64,000 nucleotides of DNA from Dioscorea cayenensis subsp. rotundata. Lineage: Eukaryota; Streptophyta; Magnoliopsida; Dioscoreales; Dioscoreaceae. The notes beneath the pieces are model-generated. The model searched no databases. It was not told the origin of the DNA and saw only the letters and a program-made list of their open reading frames with translations. The position numbers were made by a program, and so were the translations under genes. Shown piece after piece: positions 1-12,361 of the stretch (the first letter of the stretch is position 1; every line of letters begins with the position of its first letter). The stretch lies in contig NC_052476.1 of NCBI RefSeq assembly GCF_009730915.1, positions 11,686,162 through 11,750,161 of the forward strand, written 5' to 3'.

Positions 1-119
1 TGGTCTGCTTATTTTGAGTCTAGATATGATTGAATAAAATGCATGCAAAATTAAAATTTTAATGCTATGTTAAAAGAAAAGATGTTCTTTATTACCAAAT
101 GGATTCAAAAGTGCATAAG

Positions 120-1010
120 TATAACATTTAAGAAAAAAGAACAACAAAATTTTGTTGTCCATCTTTTCATAAATCTCCCTATTTGACACCCTCTCCATTA
201 GAAAACTTGACTAACAAATAAATGAGCTTGGTGAGCTTAGTTACATTTTCAACTTCATCCTAAAACTCTTCACTGGCTATTGTTTCAGTTACCAAAAGCC
301 TCATCTTTCAGTTATTCTCATCCTCTGATTTCATCCATTTTTTTCTCCATATCTCAAAACAATAGTCAATTACAAGATTTTCTCAACAATCACCAAATTG
401 TTTCAACATAATATAATGAGAAACAAATGTATTTTAAGACATTTTCAGCAACTCTATCTTTAAATGAGCTCTAAAAATTGATAAAGGATATGTGTGTGTG
501 TGTGTGTGTGTGTATTTCAGTATATGCTTCACCATACTGTTCCCTTTTTATATGTGCTACTTAACCACTCAAAAGTTTTAGAAAAATGTTTGAAGATCAA
601 ATCTAAAGTATGCTTGTGTACTTTTTCTATTTCCTTTCCAATAGATTTGCAATTTGCACCATTGTCGGTCACAACTTATAGAATGTCTGATGCGTACCAA
701 CTTCTTCAGTAGCTTTTAACAAATATTCAGCAATGGCAACCCATGTTATTTTCAAATCCTGAGAAGTCTTCAACACATGTGAACAAAGCTCTACAATTGT
801 TTGATGCGATGACATTGATTAATGGCGTGTTTATAACATTTATTCACCCATCAAATACAATTGAAACACCTTGAGTGTACCAAGTGTCTTTAATTAGTAC
901 TAGGTCCTTTTCAACACTTTTTTTTACATTTATCAAGCAAGGTAGTCCTTGTCTTTTCAAATGAAGGACTTTTTTTAACCTTTTGGACCTTATTGATTAT
1001 TGCCACCATC
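120..1010 (-). pseudogene. Degenerate hAT-type transposase (DUF659 region)
   Basis: Read on the minus strand, the stretch from about 895 down to 628 gives DTWYTQGVSIVFDG and then, after frame breaks, VVTDNGANCKSIGK. Both resemble the DUF659 part of plant hAT transposases, which in the family reads roughly 'W...G.SI..DGW' followed by 'VVTDNGAN'. Further downstream (about 300 to 140) a weaker stretch resembles the later 'VKPL..VLR' region. Several stop codons and frame changes interrupt it, so it cannot encode a protein. No terminal inverted repeats or target duplication were found, so the ends are approximate. The family call rests on motif recall, not on a search. Confidence 0.5.
491..513. 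repeat. (TG)n microsatellite
   Basis: About eleven uninterrupted TG units. The run lies inside the hAT relic and creates a Cys-Val-rich shadow frame with no coding value. Confidence 0.95.
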
Positions 1011-2565
1011 TCACCTTAATGCTATTGAGTCAGAGCCTAAATCAAATAAAATTGCATTGGACTCAATCCAAAATCCAAGCACAATTTAGTGGATGGGTCT
1101 GACCCCAATCCACAACAAAATTTCACACACTGTAAAAGACTCTGCTGGGTCAGTTGCAGCTGCTCCACCTCCTCAATTCCATTGATCTCCTCCAAGGTGA
1201 TCATCCCCTTGATCATAACTACCTCCTAAATATTTGTTGCGACGCCTTAAAACCTTCAATATATTAGAATCTCCTTCCAGGATACAAGTGGCATTATTTC
1301 ATGGGAGCTTGGTCCTCTGCCCCTAAAAAGAACTCATATAAGATAAACAAAGCAATGAACTTTGCTCAAAGCCAGCCATCCTACATGTTCCCTTGGAAGA
1401 CCATGAAGAAAAATATGATAAGTACTTGATTATATACATATCTTTTATCATATTTTTTAATATTTCACTTATTGTTTGGATTAAACTTATAGAATTTGGT
1501 GACATAACTCATTCATTCTTCATGATTAGGTGTTAAATATCCTCAAGAAGCCTATAGAAGTCATTTAAGGCCAATTTTAGAGCAAATTAAGGCAAAATTA
1601 AAGTTTAAGAGTTATCACGGCATGAACCATAGCAGTGACTTAAACACTATGACTTTTTCCAAAGAAATGAGCAATCAATGTGTGAGTTAGGAGCTCACCA
1701 CACCCATGGTGAGATGAATACTAGGCTGTGATGACTTGCATAAGAAGCCATAGTGATGGATTGCTCAAGATACTGGTAATAGACACTATTTATGGGTTTT
1801 GTTCATGCTGTGGTGAGTTATACAGGAGCCCTTGGTGGCTTGTATAAGAGGCCATGGTTAGACTTTTCCACTAGATTTTTTTGTTCAAGGAAACACAGTT
1901 GTGGTGAATACCATAAGATGTTGTGGTGAGCATTATAAGAAGTTGTGGTAAGGTCTTTAATTGGGTTTTCAAGATATTTTCCTAGAAAACTATGGCTATG
2001 ACTATGGTTGTGGTTAAAACTATGGTCAAGCCCGGAATTGAAGTCTCTAAATACCTAATCACTTATTCTTTGATCGGAGGATTTTTAGCAAGCTTGGAGA
2101 CACTTCTAAAACACTCTCACCACCTCTTAGAGCATTCCTAGAGGAAGTTTTGATCCCTAATTCTAGAACTCTAGAACTAAAGATCAGATAAGATTTAAAT
2201 TTAAATAAGATTGAAGGCAAAGACTAAGAATCCCTAGAGAAGAAGCCATCTCATTATCCAATTCGTGAAGATTAGAAGGAGTTTTCTAGGAATTCCTTAT
2301 GCTATTATAGATTTACCAAATCTTGCATGAACTTTGTGATCTTTGTGGCCATGAGTGGCTAAACACTATTTTGATGCTTAAATTTGATGAACTTTAGGGT
2401 CGTAGTTTGATTCTATTTAAAATTAAATGATGTTGATGATTCGATCATTTTCATGCATATTCTATATATTTATTTAGTGTGAGCTTAGACTCATGGATAT
2501 GAATCTAATTAGCGAGAGCCCAAACTCATTTGATAACGTGTTTAGTTAGCAAGAGCCTGAATACA
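1011..2565. other. No gene recognised; degenerate repeat-rich DNA
   Basis: No convincing coding frame. Between about 1680 and 2030 short phrases such as 'gtggtga' and 'ataagaagcca/ggcca' recur loosely, suggesting a decayed minisatellite or old LTR material. Around 2480-2560 the phrases 'gcgagagccc' and 'gcaagagcctg' recur at about 45 bases. Nothing else is supported. Confidence 0.4.
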
Positions 2566-3003
2566 TGTTAGATCCACCATAAATGAAAGAGATTGGTGAT
2601 GGGTTTGTAAAAATTAAATCTAGATGTAAAAAGTAGTCAAAACCTACTTTAGGATAATGTGGCATGTCTTGTCACATCAAGGGTGTTGTAAGTTTAAAGC
2701 TACCTTGTAAAAGTAGACGTAAAAAATAGTCAAAACTTACTTTAGGATGATATGGCATGTCTTATCACATCAAGTAGTTTTATAAAACCATGGCATGGTT
2801 TTCTAATAGTACTATCTCCTTCTATATAAGGAGAAGTTATTAACCATTTGAGATATGAAGAAAAAGCATAAGCCTTTGAGTAATCTATTGCAGTAATTTT
2901 CTCCTCTCTCCATTCTAACATCTTTCCTAGCTTCTCATGTTCTACTCCGATAACTTTCAGAACCCTCATAAAATTTGTAAGAGAGCACAACCCTCTCCTT
3001 CTA
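2566..3003 (+). mobile_element. Possible Copia-type LTR followed by iMet primer site
   Basis: The block starts TGTTAG and is followed directly, at 3004-3015, by TAGTATCAGAGC, one base from TGGTATCAGAGC, the primer-binding site complementary to initiator-Met tRNA used by most plant Copia elements. Inside, a block of about 60 bases (2620-2684) is repeated imperfectly at 2705-2772 ('tactttagga', 'ggcatgtctt', 'cacatcaag'), as is common for LTR enhancers, and a TATA-like CTATATAAGG lies near 2821. The last bases are CTTCTA rather than CA, so the 3' border is decayed. No second copy of this LTR is present, so the call is an inference from architecture. Confidence 0.45.
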
Positions 3004-3015
3004 TAGTATCAGAGC

Positions 3016-3626
3016 TATTAAGGTTAGTAAATGGAGGGGTACAAGACACTTGAGGCTTCTCTTCTTTAGAACATGCAATTTTTATATGATGTTTTTTTAT
3101 ATCTTATTACATGTTTTAGGACTGTACGCTAAAACCTAAAGTTTCTTTGAGATATAAAGGTGACTTCAAAAATATTGTGATTAGAAAGTGTAACACTCTT
3201 TTCTAAGCTAAGAATTAGTGTTGTTATTTCTTTCTAAGAACAGGTATTTAGTGGTCAGTTGAAGAATAGAGACCCATGTTCTTAGTGATCGAAGATAAGA
3301 AAGAAGGGCTAATTTCTAATATTATTTTTAGAATAATGAAATCTCTGTGATACTTGGTCTCTAAAACAGATGATACACTGCTAATCTTATATCAAGATAA
3401 TGAACATAAAAAATTTCAATGATGCTTGGTACCAAGACAAATGAGGTAATGCTGAGCTTAATTAAAGAAAATAGAAATAAAGATTTACTGATGTAAGATC
3501 TTAAAAGAGAAAAAAATTATGAGCATATGCTCTTATCATGTATAATTTGAAATAGATGAAACTTGATAGTTGAAATTGTATTGGAATAGAGAAAGAGGAG
3601 TCCTTATAATTAAACTTTGAAAACCT
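3016..3626 (+). other. Unidentified sequence after the Copia-type primer site
   Basis: This would be the 5' internal part of the Copia-type element if that call is right, cut off by the Gypsy LTR starting at 3627. No gag frame can be recognised. Confidence 0.3.
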
Positions 3627-5190
3627 TGATGAGTACATTTTATATAGACATTTAGTGTATCCTATTGCATGAATTGCTTGTCTTTATGCATATAATTATT
3701 GTAAATCGAAGCTACTTTGGGTATGTATGTTTCATCATGCAACAAAATAGGTCTTGGAGTGAAAGAATGAATTTAGATGAATTTCAGCGTGAATGGAGTT
3801 GTAATGCACTTTTCAAGGCAAGCACGATCGAGAAGCACGCCCATGCTTCCGATGGTGTAGTTTCCAGGACTTAGAGAATTTCAGCCCAACTAAGGAAGCA
3901 CACCCGTGCTTGGAAGTACGAGCTTTCTCATGCCCGTGCACTTTACTGGGATCTACACAAACTGAATAGCACGGTTTCACTGCGCCTAGCTTGGAAGTGC
4001 TTATGCTGTGCACTTTATTGGGACCTTCAGAGAGAAAAGAGCACGCCTTCTTTGCTCCTAGCACCAACATTCTCTTGAAACACGATCATAAAACACGGAC
4101 GTAAGCACGCCCGTGCACCACTTTACAGGTTGTGCTACAATCACGTCGAGAACAAGTTTTAAAAACCATGGCAACGAGCACGATTAAAAGTACGGTGAAG
4201 AGCATGAGTAAACGCACGGTGAAGAGCACGACCATGCTTGCATTGCGAATGGCATTTGTAAACCCCAAAGTTTGGTTTTGAAGTGATCTTCTTCTTCTTC
4301 TTCCTGCGGGGAAGCAAAGGCTGGGGTAGAGCTTGGTACCATCTTGGACCAAATTTGGATGAGGAGATTGCCATGGGAGTTGTGAAATACCGGCAAGGTC
4401 ATCATTGGATACTCTTCGATGAGGATCGTAAAGCAAGAAGGGAGTTTATAACTTTCCTTTATTTCTCTTGTTGTTTTTCTTGTAAGCATTGCAAAACCAT
4501 AAGGGGCTAACGGTCATTCGGTGCCTGGGATTATGAACCTCGATTTTTGATACATTGAGTTTGATTACTTTGATTATTGGGTTTCCTTGTGATTTCCCTA
4601 TTGTTTATCTTGGTTGCAAGCTTTTGTGTTAATTGCCTTAATGTTGTATGTTGCAAAACTTAATATGGGAATTGCTACTAGCTGCATAAGCAAAACTTGG
4701 CAAGCACATTCCCCATAGTTGTAATTACAGTCAAGAAACATGTTAGCCGTAGTTGCATATCCGCAGTCTAGATGATGATCGAGATAACCATCTAACGAGG
4801 GCATACTAATGGGAAGGGGTTGAGTTAACACCAAACCTAGAGTGAGGTCATATGTTACTAAACCGTCTGTTAGGGTGCTACCCGCGGTCGTAGGAGATGT
4901 ATATGTAATCATTGCCTAGGCAATACATTGGGGATTAATACGGGGTACTATCCTTTCCACTTTTTTCTTTTCAACTTGAATCTTGTTTCTCTTTCTCTCT
5001 TTCTCTTTTCTCGTCTCTTTATTCTTTTAGGTTTAGACTTCAACCAAATCCTTTGAATCGGCTAGATATTAGGAATTTTATGAGTACCAAGAGCTACACT
5101 AGTCCTTGTGGATTCGACTACCAGACCCACTCGGGTACATTATACTACTTATATGAGCGGCATACTTGGGGTCACACAAGAGGTCTATCA
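3627..5190 (+). mobile_element. Ty3/Gypsy (Athila-like) LTR, left copy
   Basis: A TG...CA bounded block of about 1.56 kb. It begins TGATGAGTACATTTTATATA and ends TCTATCA. A second copy of the family occurs at 13983-15373: both begin TGATGAGTRCATTT, both hold the same succession of segments (repeated 'agcacg' phrases, a 'ggggctaac..t' segment, a CT-rich stretch, and 'agtccttgtgg' near the end), and both end TATCA. Right after the end comes a tRNA-Asp primer site, which fixes the 3' border and the + orientation. The two LTRs are too divergent and too different in length to be a recent pair. The short frames inside (for example around 4086-4510) are LTR shadows. Confidence 0.8.
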
Positions 5191-5196
5191 AGTTTT

Positions 5197-5213
5197 TGGC
5201 ACCGTTGCAGGGG
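5197..5213 (+). other. Retrotransposon primer-binding site (tRNA-Asp)
   Basis: TGGCACCGTTGCAGGGG differs at two positions from TGGCGCCGTTGCCGGGG, the complement of the 3' end of plant tRNA-Asp(GUC). It sits six bases after the LTR end, the expected place for minus-strand priming in Athila/Tat-type Gypsy elements. Confidence 0.85.
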
Positions 5214-5350
5214 ACTGGCAGCTCTAGATAAAGTTTACATTTTTAGTAATCTAGCTATTTTCTTTATTTTTGTATATATTTTGTTTTCATTTTTTTTCTT
5301 TTTGTTTTAATTTGGTTGACTTATTTTTGTAGGCATTCTTGTATGACCCG

Positions 5351-6600
5351 AGGGAACTCATCTTCATTGTCAAGCCCTGATCCAAACATTGAAAGAACCC
5401 TACAAAGAAGATTAAGACAAGTGAACCTCAGAGACATAGGGTTAGTGGAGATAAGTATTGAGGTTGATTAAGAAGAACAAGTCATGGCCAAAAATCAGCA
5501 TAGTATTTCTGACTATGCAAGGCCAAATCTCTAGGGAACAGGGTCTAGTATTGTTCATCCTCTAGTGATAGCGAACAACTTTGAATTGAAGCCAAATATA
5601 ATTTAGATGGTACAGCAAATGTGTCAGTTCGATGGGTTTCAAGATGAGGACCCTTATGCTAATCTCACCAATTTCTTGGAAATCTGTAACACTTTTAAGG
5701 CGAACAACGTGTCTTAGGATGCAGTCCGCCTTCGACTCTTTCAATTCTCAGTGCGAGGAAGGGCCAAACAATAGTTAAATTCCTTGCCTCAAGCGTCGAT
5801 CACCAAGTAGGTACAGTTGGCCAAGAAATTCCTCACTCATTACTTCCCACCGGCAAAGATCACGAAGTTGAGGAGTGATATTTCTTCTTTTAGGCATATG
5901 AAATAAGAAACCTTATATGCTACATGGGAAAGGTACAAGGAATTGTTAAGGAAATGTCCACAACATGGGATCATGGAATGGATGCAGGTCCAATTTTTTT
6001 ATGATGATCTGAATGTCGCAATTAAACAAATGTTGGAAGCGATAGCCAGGTTCTTTTTGCAGTAAACAACCAAATGCCGCATATACTCTGATTGATGATA
6101 TGGCCTCTGATGGGTACCAATGGAGTTCCAAAAGGAACAAGACAGTCAAGGGCATTGGGATATATGAGGTTGATGCTCTAACAACACTAGTAGCTCAGGT
6201 GGAAGCCATCTCAAAAAGGTTAGACACAATGCAAACACAACGACAGAGTCCAGTCATGAGCTGTGAATCTTGGGGGAATCAAGCCAGACTGAGTTGTTCA
6301 TCTTTCGATGGGAGTGCTGATACTGAGCAGGTAGACTATGTGGGTCAAAACAACCAGTTTTAAAACAACCCTTATAGTGGTACCTACAATCCGGGGTGGA
6401 GAGACCACTCAAATTTCTCTTAGAGCTAACCAAGGCAAGGACCACAAGGGTAGTTCTAGCCATCATAACCTCAACCTCCACCTCCTAAGCAGCCACCTCA
6501 AGAAGGAAAAGGGCCATTGCTTGAGACCCTATTGGCACGATACATTCAAGCGAATGATGTCTGTTTTACGGGGCATGAAGAACTGCTGAGGAGCCGTCTC
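5351..6600 (+). pseudogene. Broken gag of Athila-like Gypsy element
   Basis: From ATG 5351 one frame runs through a Gypsy gag pattern: 'QFDGFQDEDPYANLTNFL' and 'EICNTFKANNVS' (about 5628-5715), then a basic 'FLTHYFPPAKITKLRSDI' stretch (about 5830-5880), then 'YATWERYKELLRKCPQHG' (about 5917-5970). This is the order of the Retrotrans_gag domain in Athila-type elements. In-frame stops occur near 5469, 5533, 5602, 5716, 5773 and later, so it is dead. After about 6600 the retroelement sequence ends; protease, polymerase and integrase are absent and no right LTR follows, so only the 5' end of the element remains. Confidence 0.75.
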
Positions 6601-7275
6601 TATGTATTTTAAAGTTAGTAGATTCCATGGAAACTACCAATACAAAAATAAAGGAACAATTTAAAATTTTAGAAGAAATTAGAATACATTTAGTAGAAAA
6701 AAAATTCATTAGCAACTAGCTTGCTAAAGAAAAACCATCAAAGTATATTGGTAATATTAAACAAACAAGATTATATTAAATCTAGATTAGAAAATCATAT
6801 CACTAGACAAGTAACGCTTAAGACGTCAGAATTTATTAATAAAGAGCTTAGCCAATTAAAAGTAATGATAGAAAAAAATTAATATAATATAACTTGAATT
6901 AACAAAACATTAAAAAAAAGGAGAATAAAATAAATAAGAGAGGCTTGACTTTAGATAAAGAAATAGAAATGATGAATGAAAATCTTATAAAGTAGCAAAT
7001 GAATATTTTGAAAAACAATATATCCAATACATGCCTAGAAATTCGAAAAAATTAAAAAAATTTAAGAGGCTTATTTCATAAACTTCAACATGAAATGGAT
7101 AGATTACAATAAATAAAAAGGAAAATTGAGGAAATTACTTTTCTAAATACTATAGAACCATATGAAATAATGTGATATCAATTATTATGGATCTAATTAC
7201 ATCATGCCAGGATTCATTTTATAATTTGAAATTGAACAACTAGAAAGAAAAGTTTAAATATAGCAATGAGTGAAC
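6601..7275 (+). other. AT-rich relic, left part of possible endogenous pararetrovirus
   Basis: Lys/Glu/Asn/Ile-rich frames broken by stops, with no definable domain. Its base composition and style continue on the other side of the hAT insertion (12962 onward), which suggests a single pre-insertion sequence. The assignment to a pararetrovirus comes only from the distal part (15379-16655) and is weak here. Confidence 0.25.
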
Positions 7276-7728
7276 TAGGGATGGCAACGGGTTCGGTCAG
7301 GTGCAGGTTTTGTTATACCCGAACCCGCACCGGCTACCCTGCCCCCATACCTGAACCCGAACCCGAACTTTAACTTGATGGGTTTTTAAAACCCCATCCC
7401 ACACCAGCACTAGACTGAAAATCAGATACCCGCGGAGATACCCACCTAGCCCATGACCCTATTTAAAAATATTTAAAATGAAATTAAAATACCAAGTAGA
7501 AATTAAAAATAGACATTAGAAATAGAACTTTTTCAAGATATGTTGCAAAATGCATTAAAAATGTAAAGATCTAAGAACGTATTGAGATACACAGAAAAAA
7601 AAAGTGGGGAAAAAATTGAAAACATAGAACATATTAAGATAAGAAAGCATCAACCTATAAGATCCAAGAAAACATAAACCACACTAATATACACGAACAT
7701 AATCAATATTAACAAATCCAAATCCATA

Positions 7729-7776
7729 GAAGAAGAAGAAGAAGAAGAAGAAGAAGAAGAAGAAGAAGAAGAAGAG
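7729..7776. repeat. (GAA)n microsatellite
   Basis: About sixteen GAA units inside the hAT element, between its left end and the transposase relic. Confidence 0.95.
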
Positions 7777-8099
7777 TCTCTTTTCACTGAGACTTATAAG
7801 CATAAACCTATAAGAGCCAAGAAAACATTAAACATACTTTATATAAGCAAACATAGAACATATAGAAATCTAGAATGAACACCATAGAGTAGGCATTAAT
7901 ACCTATAGAACAAGAAAATAGATCAAGAATGAAATTCATACATGTCTTCATGGTCTCAATGTCACACCCTAGTTCATAGAACATTCAAAGTAAATAGACA
8001 TTCAAAGTCACAAAATAATGTTAGAGTAGGAATTAAAAATTTCAATCCAAAAGTATAGTTTTTTTTTTTTCAAATGACCATCATTCATCATCATCTTCA

Positions 8100-8695
8100 T
8101 AGAGATCAATTATCTTCCAAGCCATAAGTAGCTCCACTTGCTAATAATTCATCTACATAAGACAAAATAAATATTAAAATTCCAAATATGAAAACTATAT
8201 ATTTTATACCAAATATCTTTAAATTTGTAAAATTTTCTTTTTACCTTCACCTTCAAAATCTTTCCCATTAAGTAAATTGAAGTCTTTCATTGCTTTAGAA
8301 CTCATTCCTATATAACCCATATAAAATTTAATGAGTTAGTGATAATGAAACCATAAGTACTATACTATTAATACGTAAAATGAAACTTCAATTCAATTCA
8401 AAATAAGAGCATTTATTTGTTTAGATGATCACCATTCATCACCAAATAATCAATCATCTTCCAATCCTTGAGTAGCTCCACTTGCTAATAGTTCATCTAC
8501 ATTAAACAAAAGGAATTTTAGATTTGAAAAATAAAATTTATATAGTTTGCACCAAATATCATTTAATTTGTAAAATCTTCTTTTTACCTTCATCTTCTGA
8601 ATCTATCTCATCAAGTAAATTGGCATAGTCTTCCATTCCTTTAGAACTCCTTCCTAAATAGGCCATATTAAATTTAATGAGTTATTGATAATAAA
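8100..8695 (-). repeat. Tandem duplication (344 bp period) in the hAT 3' part
   Basis: A block of about 250 bases starting with 'tcttccaa.cc' and containing 'gctccacttgctaat', 'tctttttacctt' and 'aatttaatgagtta' occurs near 8110-8350 and again near 8460-8695. The word 'gctccacttg' is at 8131 and 8475, a spacing of 344 bases. On the transposase strand each copy lies downstream of the C-terminal coding part and resembles a small exon plus flanking intron, so this looks like duplication of 3' exons. The copies are roughly 80 percent alike by eye. Confidence 0.8.
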
Positions 8696-8814
8696 ACATA
8701 ACATATTAAAATATTAATACATAAAATATGTAAGAAAACTACTTTACCTTTATTTTCTTCACTCCATAACCAATTTCTAGCACACATCAAAGCCTCTAAA
8801 GTATGCCAATGAAG

Positions 8815-10842
8815 TCAATTATGATGCGGGCTTAGTATTTGACCACCAATACTAAATGCAGATTCAAGAACTACAATAGATATTGGAATGGACAATACAT
8901 CTTTTGTAATTTTTTGTAGTGTTGGATATTTAACTCCATTTAACTTCCACCACATCAAAATATCGAAATCGGATGTTCTTGGTAAAATATCTTCCTCCAA
9001 ATAAAGATCGAGCTCTGACTCAAGATGTGTTGTTTTTGCCCTTTTTTAACTCTTCACAAATGCATCAAAGTCATTCAAGGAATCATCAACCACAAAATTG
9101 TTGATATCTTCAAATGGAGAGCTAGTGGATTCTTTACTCTTTAACTCATAATGAAAAAACAAATCATAGCAAAGCTTTTGAATTCAATTAGCTTCATGGT
9201 AGGCATCAGCAAGATACAATTTTTGATAATAATATTCAAGTAAACTCATCTTGTATCTTGGATCCAATATTGTAGCAACTCCCATAATATCATGAATCAT
9301 ACTCCAATAACATTTAAACTTATCCATCATCTTTGTTGTCATTCTCTAAATCACCACATTGGAAGAAGTAAGCTAACTTGATATTGCCAAATTAATTTCA
9401 CACATTAGGAAAATAAAGATTAGTAGTAGGATAATTAGTTCCAGAAAATAATTCTATAATACTATTAAAAATCTTCAACTTCTCACAAACTTCACTTGCA
9501 AATTCCCATTGTGTTGTTGTTGGCAAACAAGTGTATTTATCATCACAATGTTTTAGCCTACAAAATACGTCTTTATATGATATAGCAATGTCAAGCATTT
9601 TATAAGTCAAATTTCATCTAGTTAGACAATCCACACACAAGCTTTTTTAGTGTATCGTCATGGGTAGTTGCTTAGTCAGCTTTCCTTGAATTTTTCCACT
9701 ATTATAGGAGTTGCAGTCTAATAAGTTACACTGCCACGATTTTTTTCTACCCCATATTTCACTACTTCCAATCCATCCTTCACAATTAGATTTAAGATAT
9801 GCGCACAACAACGCATATGAAGCAAAGAACCATCATTTAGCAAAGGTCCAAGATACAACTTATTCTTTATCTTTTCAATCATGGAATCATTTGTGCTACA
9901 GTTATCCAAAGTTATGGTGGATAATTTGCCATCAATATTCCAATCCAATAAACACCCAACCAATACAGTACTAAGTCTCTCACTTGTGTGAGGAGCAGGG
10001 ACATAAATGAACCTAATATAAGAGAAGACTATCAATCATTCTAATATATAAAAAAAAAAACAAAGAACAATTATTACTATTATGAAAAAATAATGTATAA
10101 TCATAAAATAAATTTACATTTACCTTAAAATGTGTCTTTGCAAATTCCAAGAGTGATCAATATAACGTGCAACAATTGCCATATACCCCATTTTTTTATT
10201 GCTTGTTGTTCACATTTCTGCTGTAATTTCCACTCTTCCTTCATTAGTGTCCATCAATTTTAATTCTACTGTTTTTTCAATATCATAAATTTTTAAAATT
10301 TCTTTCTTCATGGTGTTTTGAGAAGAAACTTTGAATAGCGATTGAAGTGCGAATGAATATTTTTTAAAACTGAGATGATCCACTATCGAAAGTGGATATT
10401 CATGCATAATGATTGCTTGAGCTAGCTCCTTCTTTGCAAATTCTAGATCATAAATTGTAGTTGTCATTTCTTGTTTACCTTTCACCATCTTAGATGTGAT
10501 AAGTTTCTGCTCTCTTAGGCTAATCATTCATTGGATACATGATTCCATATGTAGATGCAAATGCTTCATTCCATTCTTTGATTTTCCTCGGAGCAATTTC
10601 TAACAATAATTACATTGAGCTTTGTCCTCTTCATCAACTCGAGTCTTTTTAAAATGACTCCACACAACACTTTTTAACCTTCCACTTTGTATAGTAGACT
10701 CTATATGATCTCCTGCACCTTCTTCAATGGCATGTTCATTTGGAAAAGAACCTTTAGGATTAGGACTTTCAATTTCATTTGATTGGGTTGAATTCCCAAT
10801 TGGATGTGATATTGATTGACGAGAACCAAAATCATCACCCAT
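8815..10842 (-). pseudogene. hAT transposase (RICESLEEPER-like), decayed
   Basis: Segments in family order on the minus strand: a BED-type zinc finger region (10842 to about 10540) with SVVWSHFKK, QCNYC and a later H-L-H-L-H-M-E-S-C pattern; a segment with MHEYPLSIVDHLSFKKY (10527-10210); a catalytic-core segment with STITLDNCSTND and MRCCAHILNLIVKDGL (10035-9718); LPTTTQWEFASEV (9610-9398); a TILDPRYKM segment (about 9290-9230); and the C-terminal dimerisation region, FDILMWWKLNGVKYPTLQ with IVVLESAFSIGG (9000-8815). Stops interrupt the reading, for example in the 9200-9000 stretch and just after QCNYC, and joins between segments are uneven. Some breaks could be introns, but in-frame stops inside conserved stretches favour a dead gene. 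Confidence 0.8.
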
Positions 10843-11204
10843 CTAAAAAAAAAAAAAGAATAATTAAAATTTACAATTGGAATTTATATGAAAAATAACA
10901 TATGAAAATTTTATAATTTTATTTAATGCCAAGTTCTCTACAATATGCTTTACTAAATAATTAGCACATTATGAATCCTATGTTGGTATTTTGATGCCAC
11001 ATTTTTAACATAAACCATTGTAAGCTTAAGATCATCAAACAAACAAACACAAGGATTACCTTCCTTCAAGCACTCTTTACTTATTGACCATGATACTGTA
11101 TGCATTTTTAACAGATCATCAAGAAAACCAAAAACGAGAGGATTCTCTTTGACCGAGAGTCAGACCAACATCACATTTTCCAAGAACGACTGCATGAACT
11201 TGAC

Positions 11205-11316
11205 TGTATTCCTACAGAGCATGGCCAAAATATCAACTTTAACCATCCAAATAATTCCATTGTATTCCTACAGAGCATGGCCAAAATATCAACTTTAACA
11301 ATCCAAATAATTCCAC
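11205..11316. repeat. 56 bp tandem duplication
   Basis: The segment starting TGTATTCCTACAGAGCATGG occurs at 11205 and again at 11261 with very few differences, so the duplication is recent relative to the surrounding hAT element. Confidence 0.9.
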
Positions 11317-11324
11317 AACTCTAA

Positions 11325-11667
11325 GGCCTTGTTTGGATTGGTTTTTGGAAAACCCAAAAGTGCTTTTTTATAAGTTAAGCACTTCTAGATTCCAAAAAAG
11401 TTTCTTGTATTAGCTTTTCTATAAAAGCAGAAGCTGTAAAAAAAAGCTGAAAAACAGTTTTTTTTTCAAAAGCTAGTCATGACCAGCTTCTGAAAAAAGC
11501 TGTTTTTTAGCTTATTTTTACAGCTTCTGCTTCTACATAAAAGCTAATCCAAACAGAAAATACAAAAAAATGCTTAACTTACTCTAGAGAAGCACTTTTT
11601 TTTAGACGCACTTCTACTAAACTAAAAAAAAAAAATACTTTTTTGATAAGCCAATCCAAACAAGGCC
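11325..11667. mobile_element. Tourist-like (PIF/Harbinger) MITE, 343 bp
   Basis: The ends are GGCCTTGTTTGGATTGG and its complement CCAATCCAAACAAGGCC, flanked on both sides by TAA (11322-11324 and 11668-11670). A 3 bp TAA/TTA duplication and a GGCCTTGTTTGG terminus match Tourist-like MITEs. The interior is a long imperfect palindrome ('aaaagcagaagctg' against 'cagcttctgctt', 'agctgaaaaacag' against 'gctgttttttagc'). No coding capacity. It is inserted in the hAT element. Confidence 0.85.
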
Positions 11668-12361
11668 TAAACAACAAAAGTTAAGCAAATTACAGTGATA
11701 ATTTATTTCACTACAAAACCTAATCAAGGCATCGACAGTTACAAGAATCTCATTTTAAAGGTGTAGATAATAAGAAGATTTTACAAGGGTATATATACAA
11801 ATATTTATTTAAAAGGGACATATGGCTTAGATTCGTTTCACATGGTGTGATCCAATTAAATGATTGATATTTTTAGGATGACGCATGATAATAAATACTA
11901 CTAATAAAAACAATAATAATTATTATTAAATTAATGAATGGAATTCATATTTGTTTTTGTGGCCTTTGTTGTGTCTATCTTCTTCTACATTGTAAATGGT
12001 GGGAAAAGAAAAGGAGTTGAGTGTGACATGCCAATTAGTTCCAAACTAAATTATTATTTTTAAAATTTATTTGATTGATTAAAATTTATTTTATTTTAAA
12101 ATCTATATCTTTATAATCATTTAGATTAAAAAATTTTAGAAATTCAATTAGTTCGAAACTAAATTATTATTTCCATCATTACTTTACTCCTAAATTTTAT
12201 TTAAAACGATATTAATTAAGGTTAAATAAATGCTCAATCTTGCAGATTCGAAATCAATTAGAATTCAAGGCATCATCTTTATGACTAAAAATTGAATAAA
12301 TTGCAACAAATAAGCACTGAAATCTCCAATCAAAACATTAAAAACCAAACAATGATGGTTC

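Noticed and set aside
4086..4510. Overlapping open frames on both strands in the left Gypsy LTR
   Set aside because: They lie wholly within an LTR, are not shared with the second LTR as coding sequence, and have no recognised domain.
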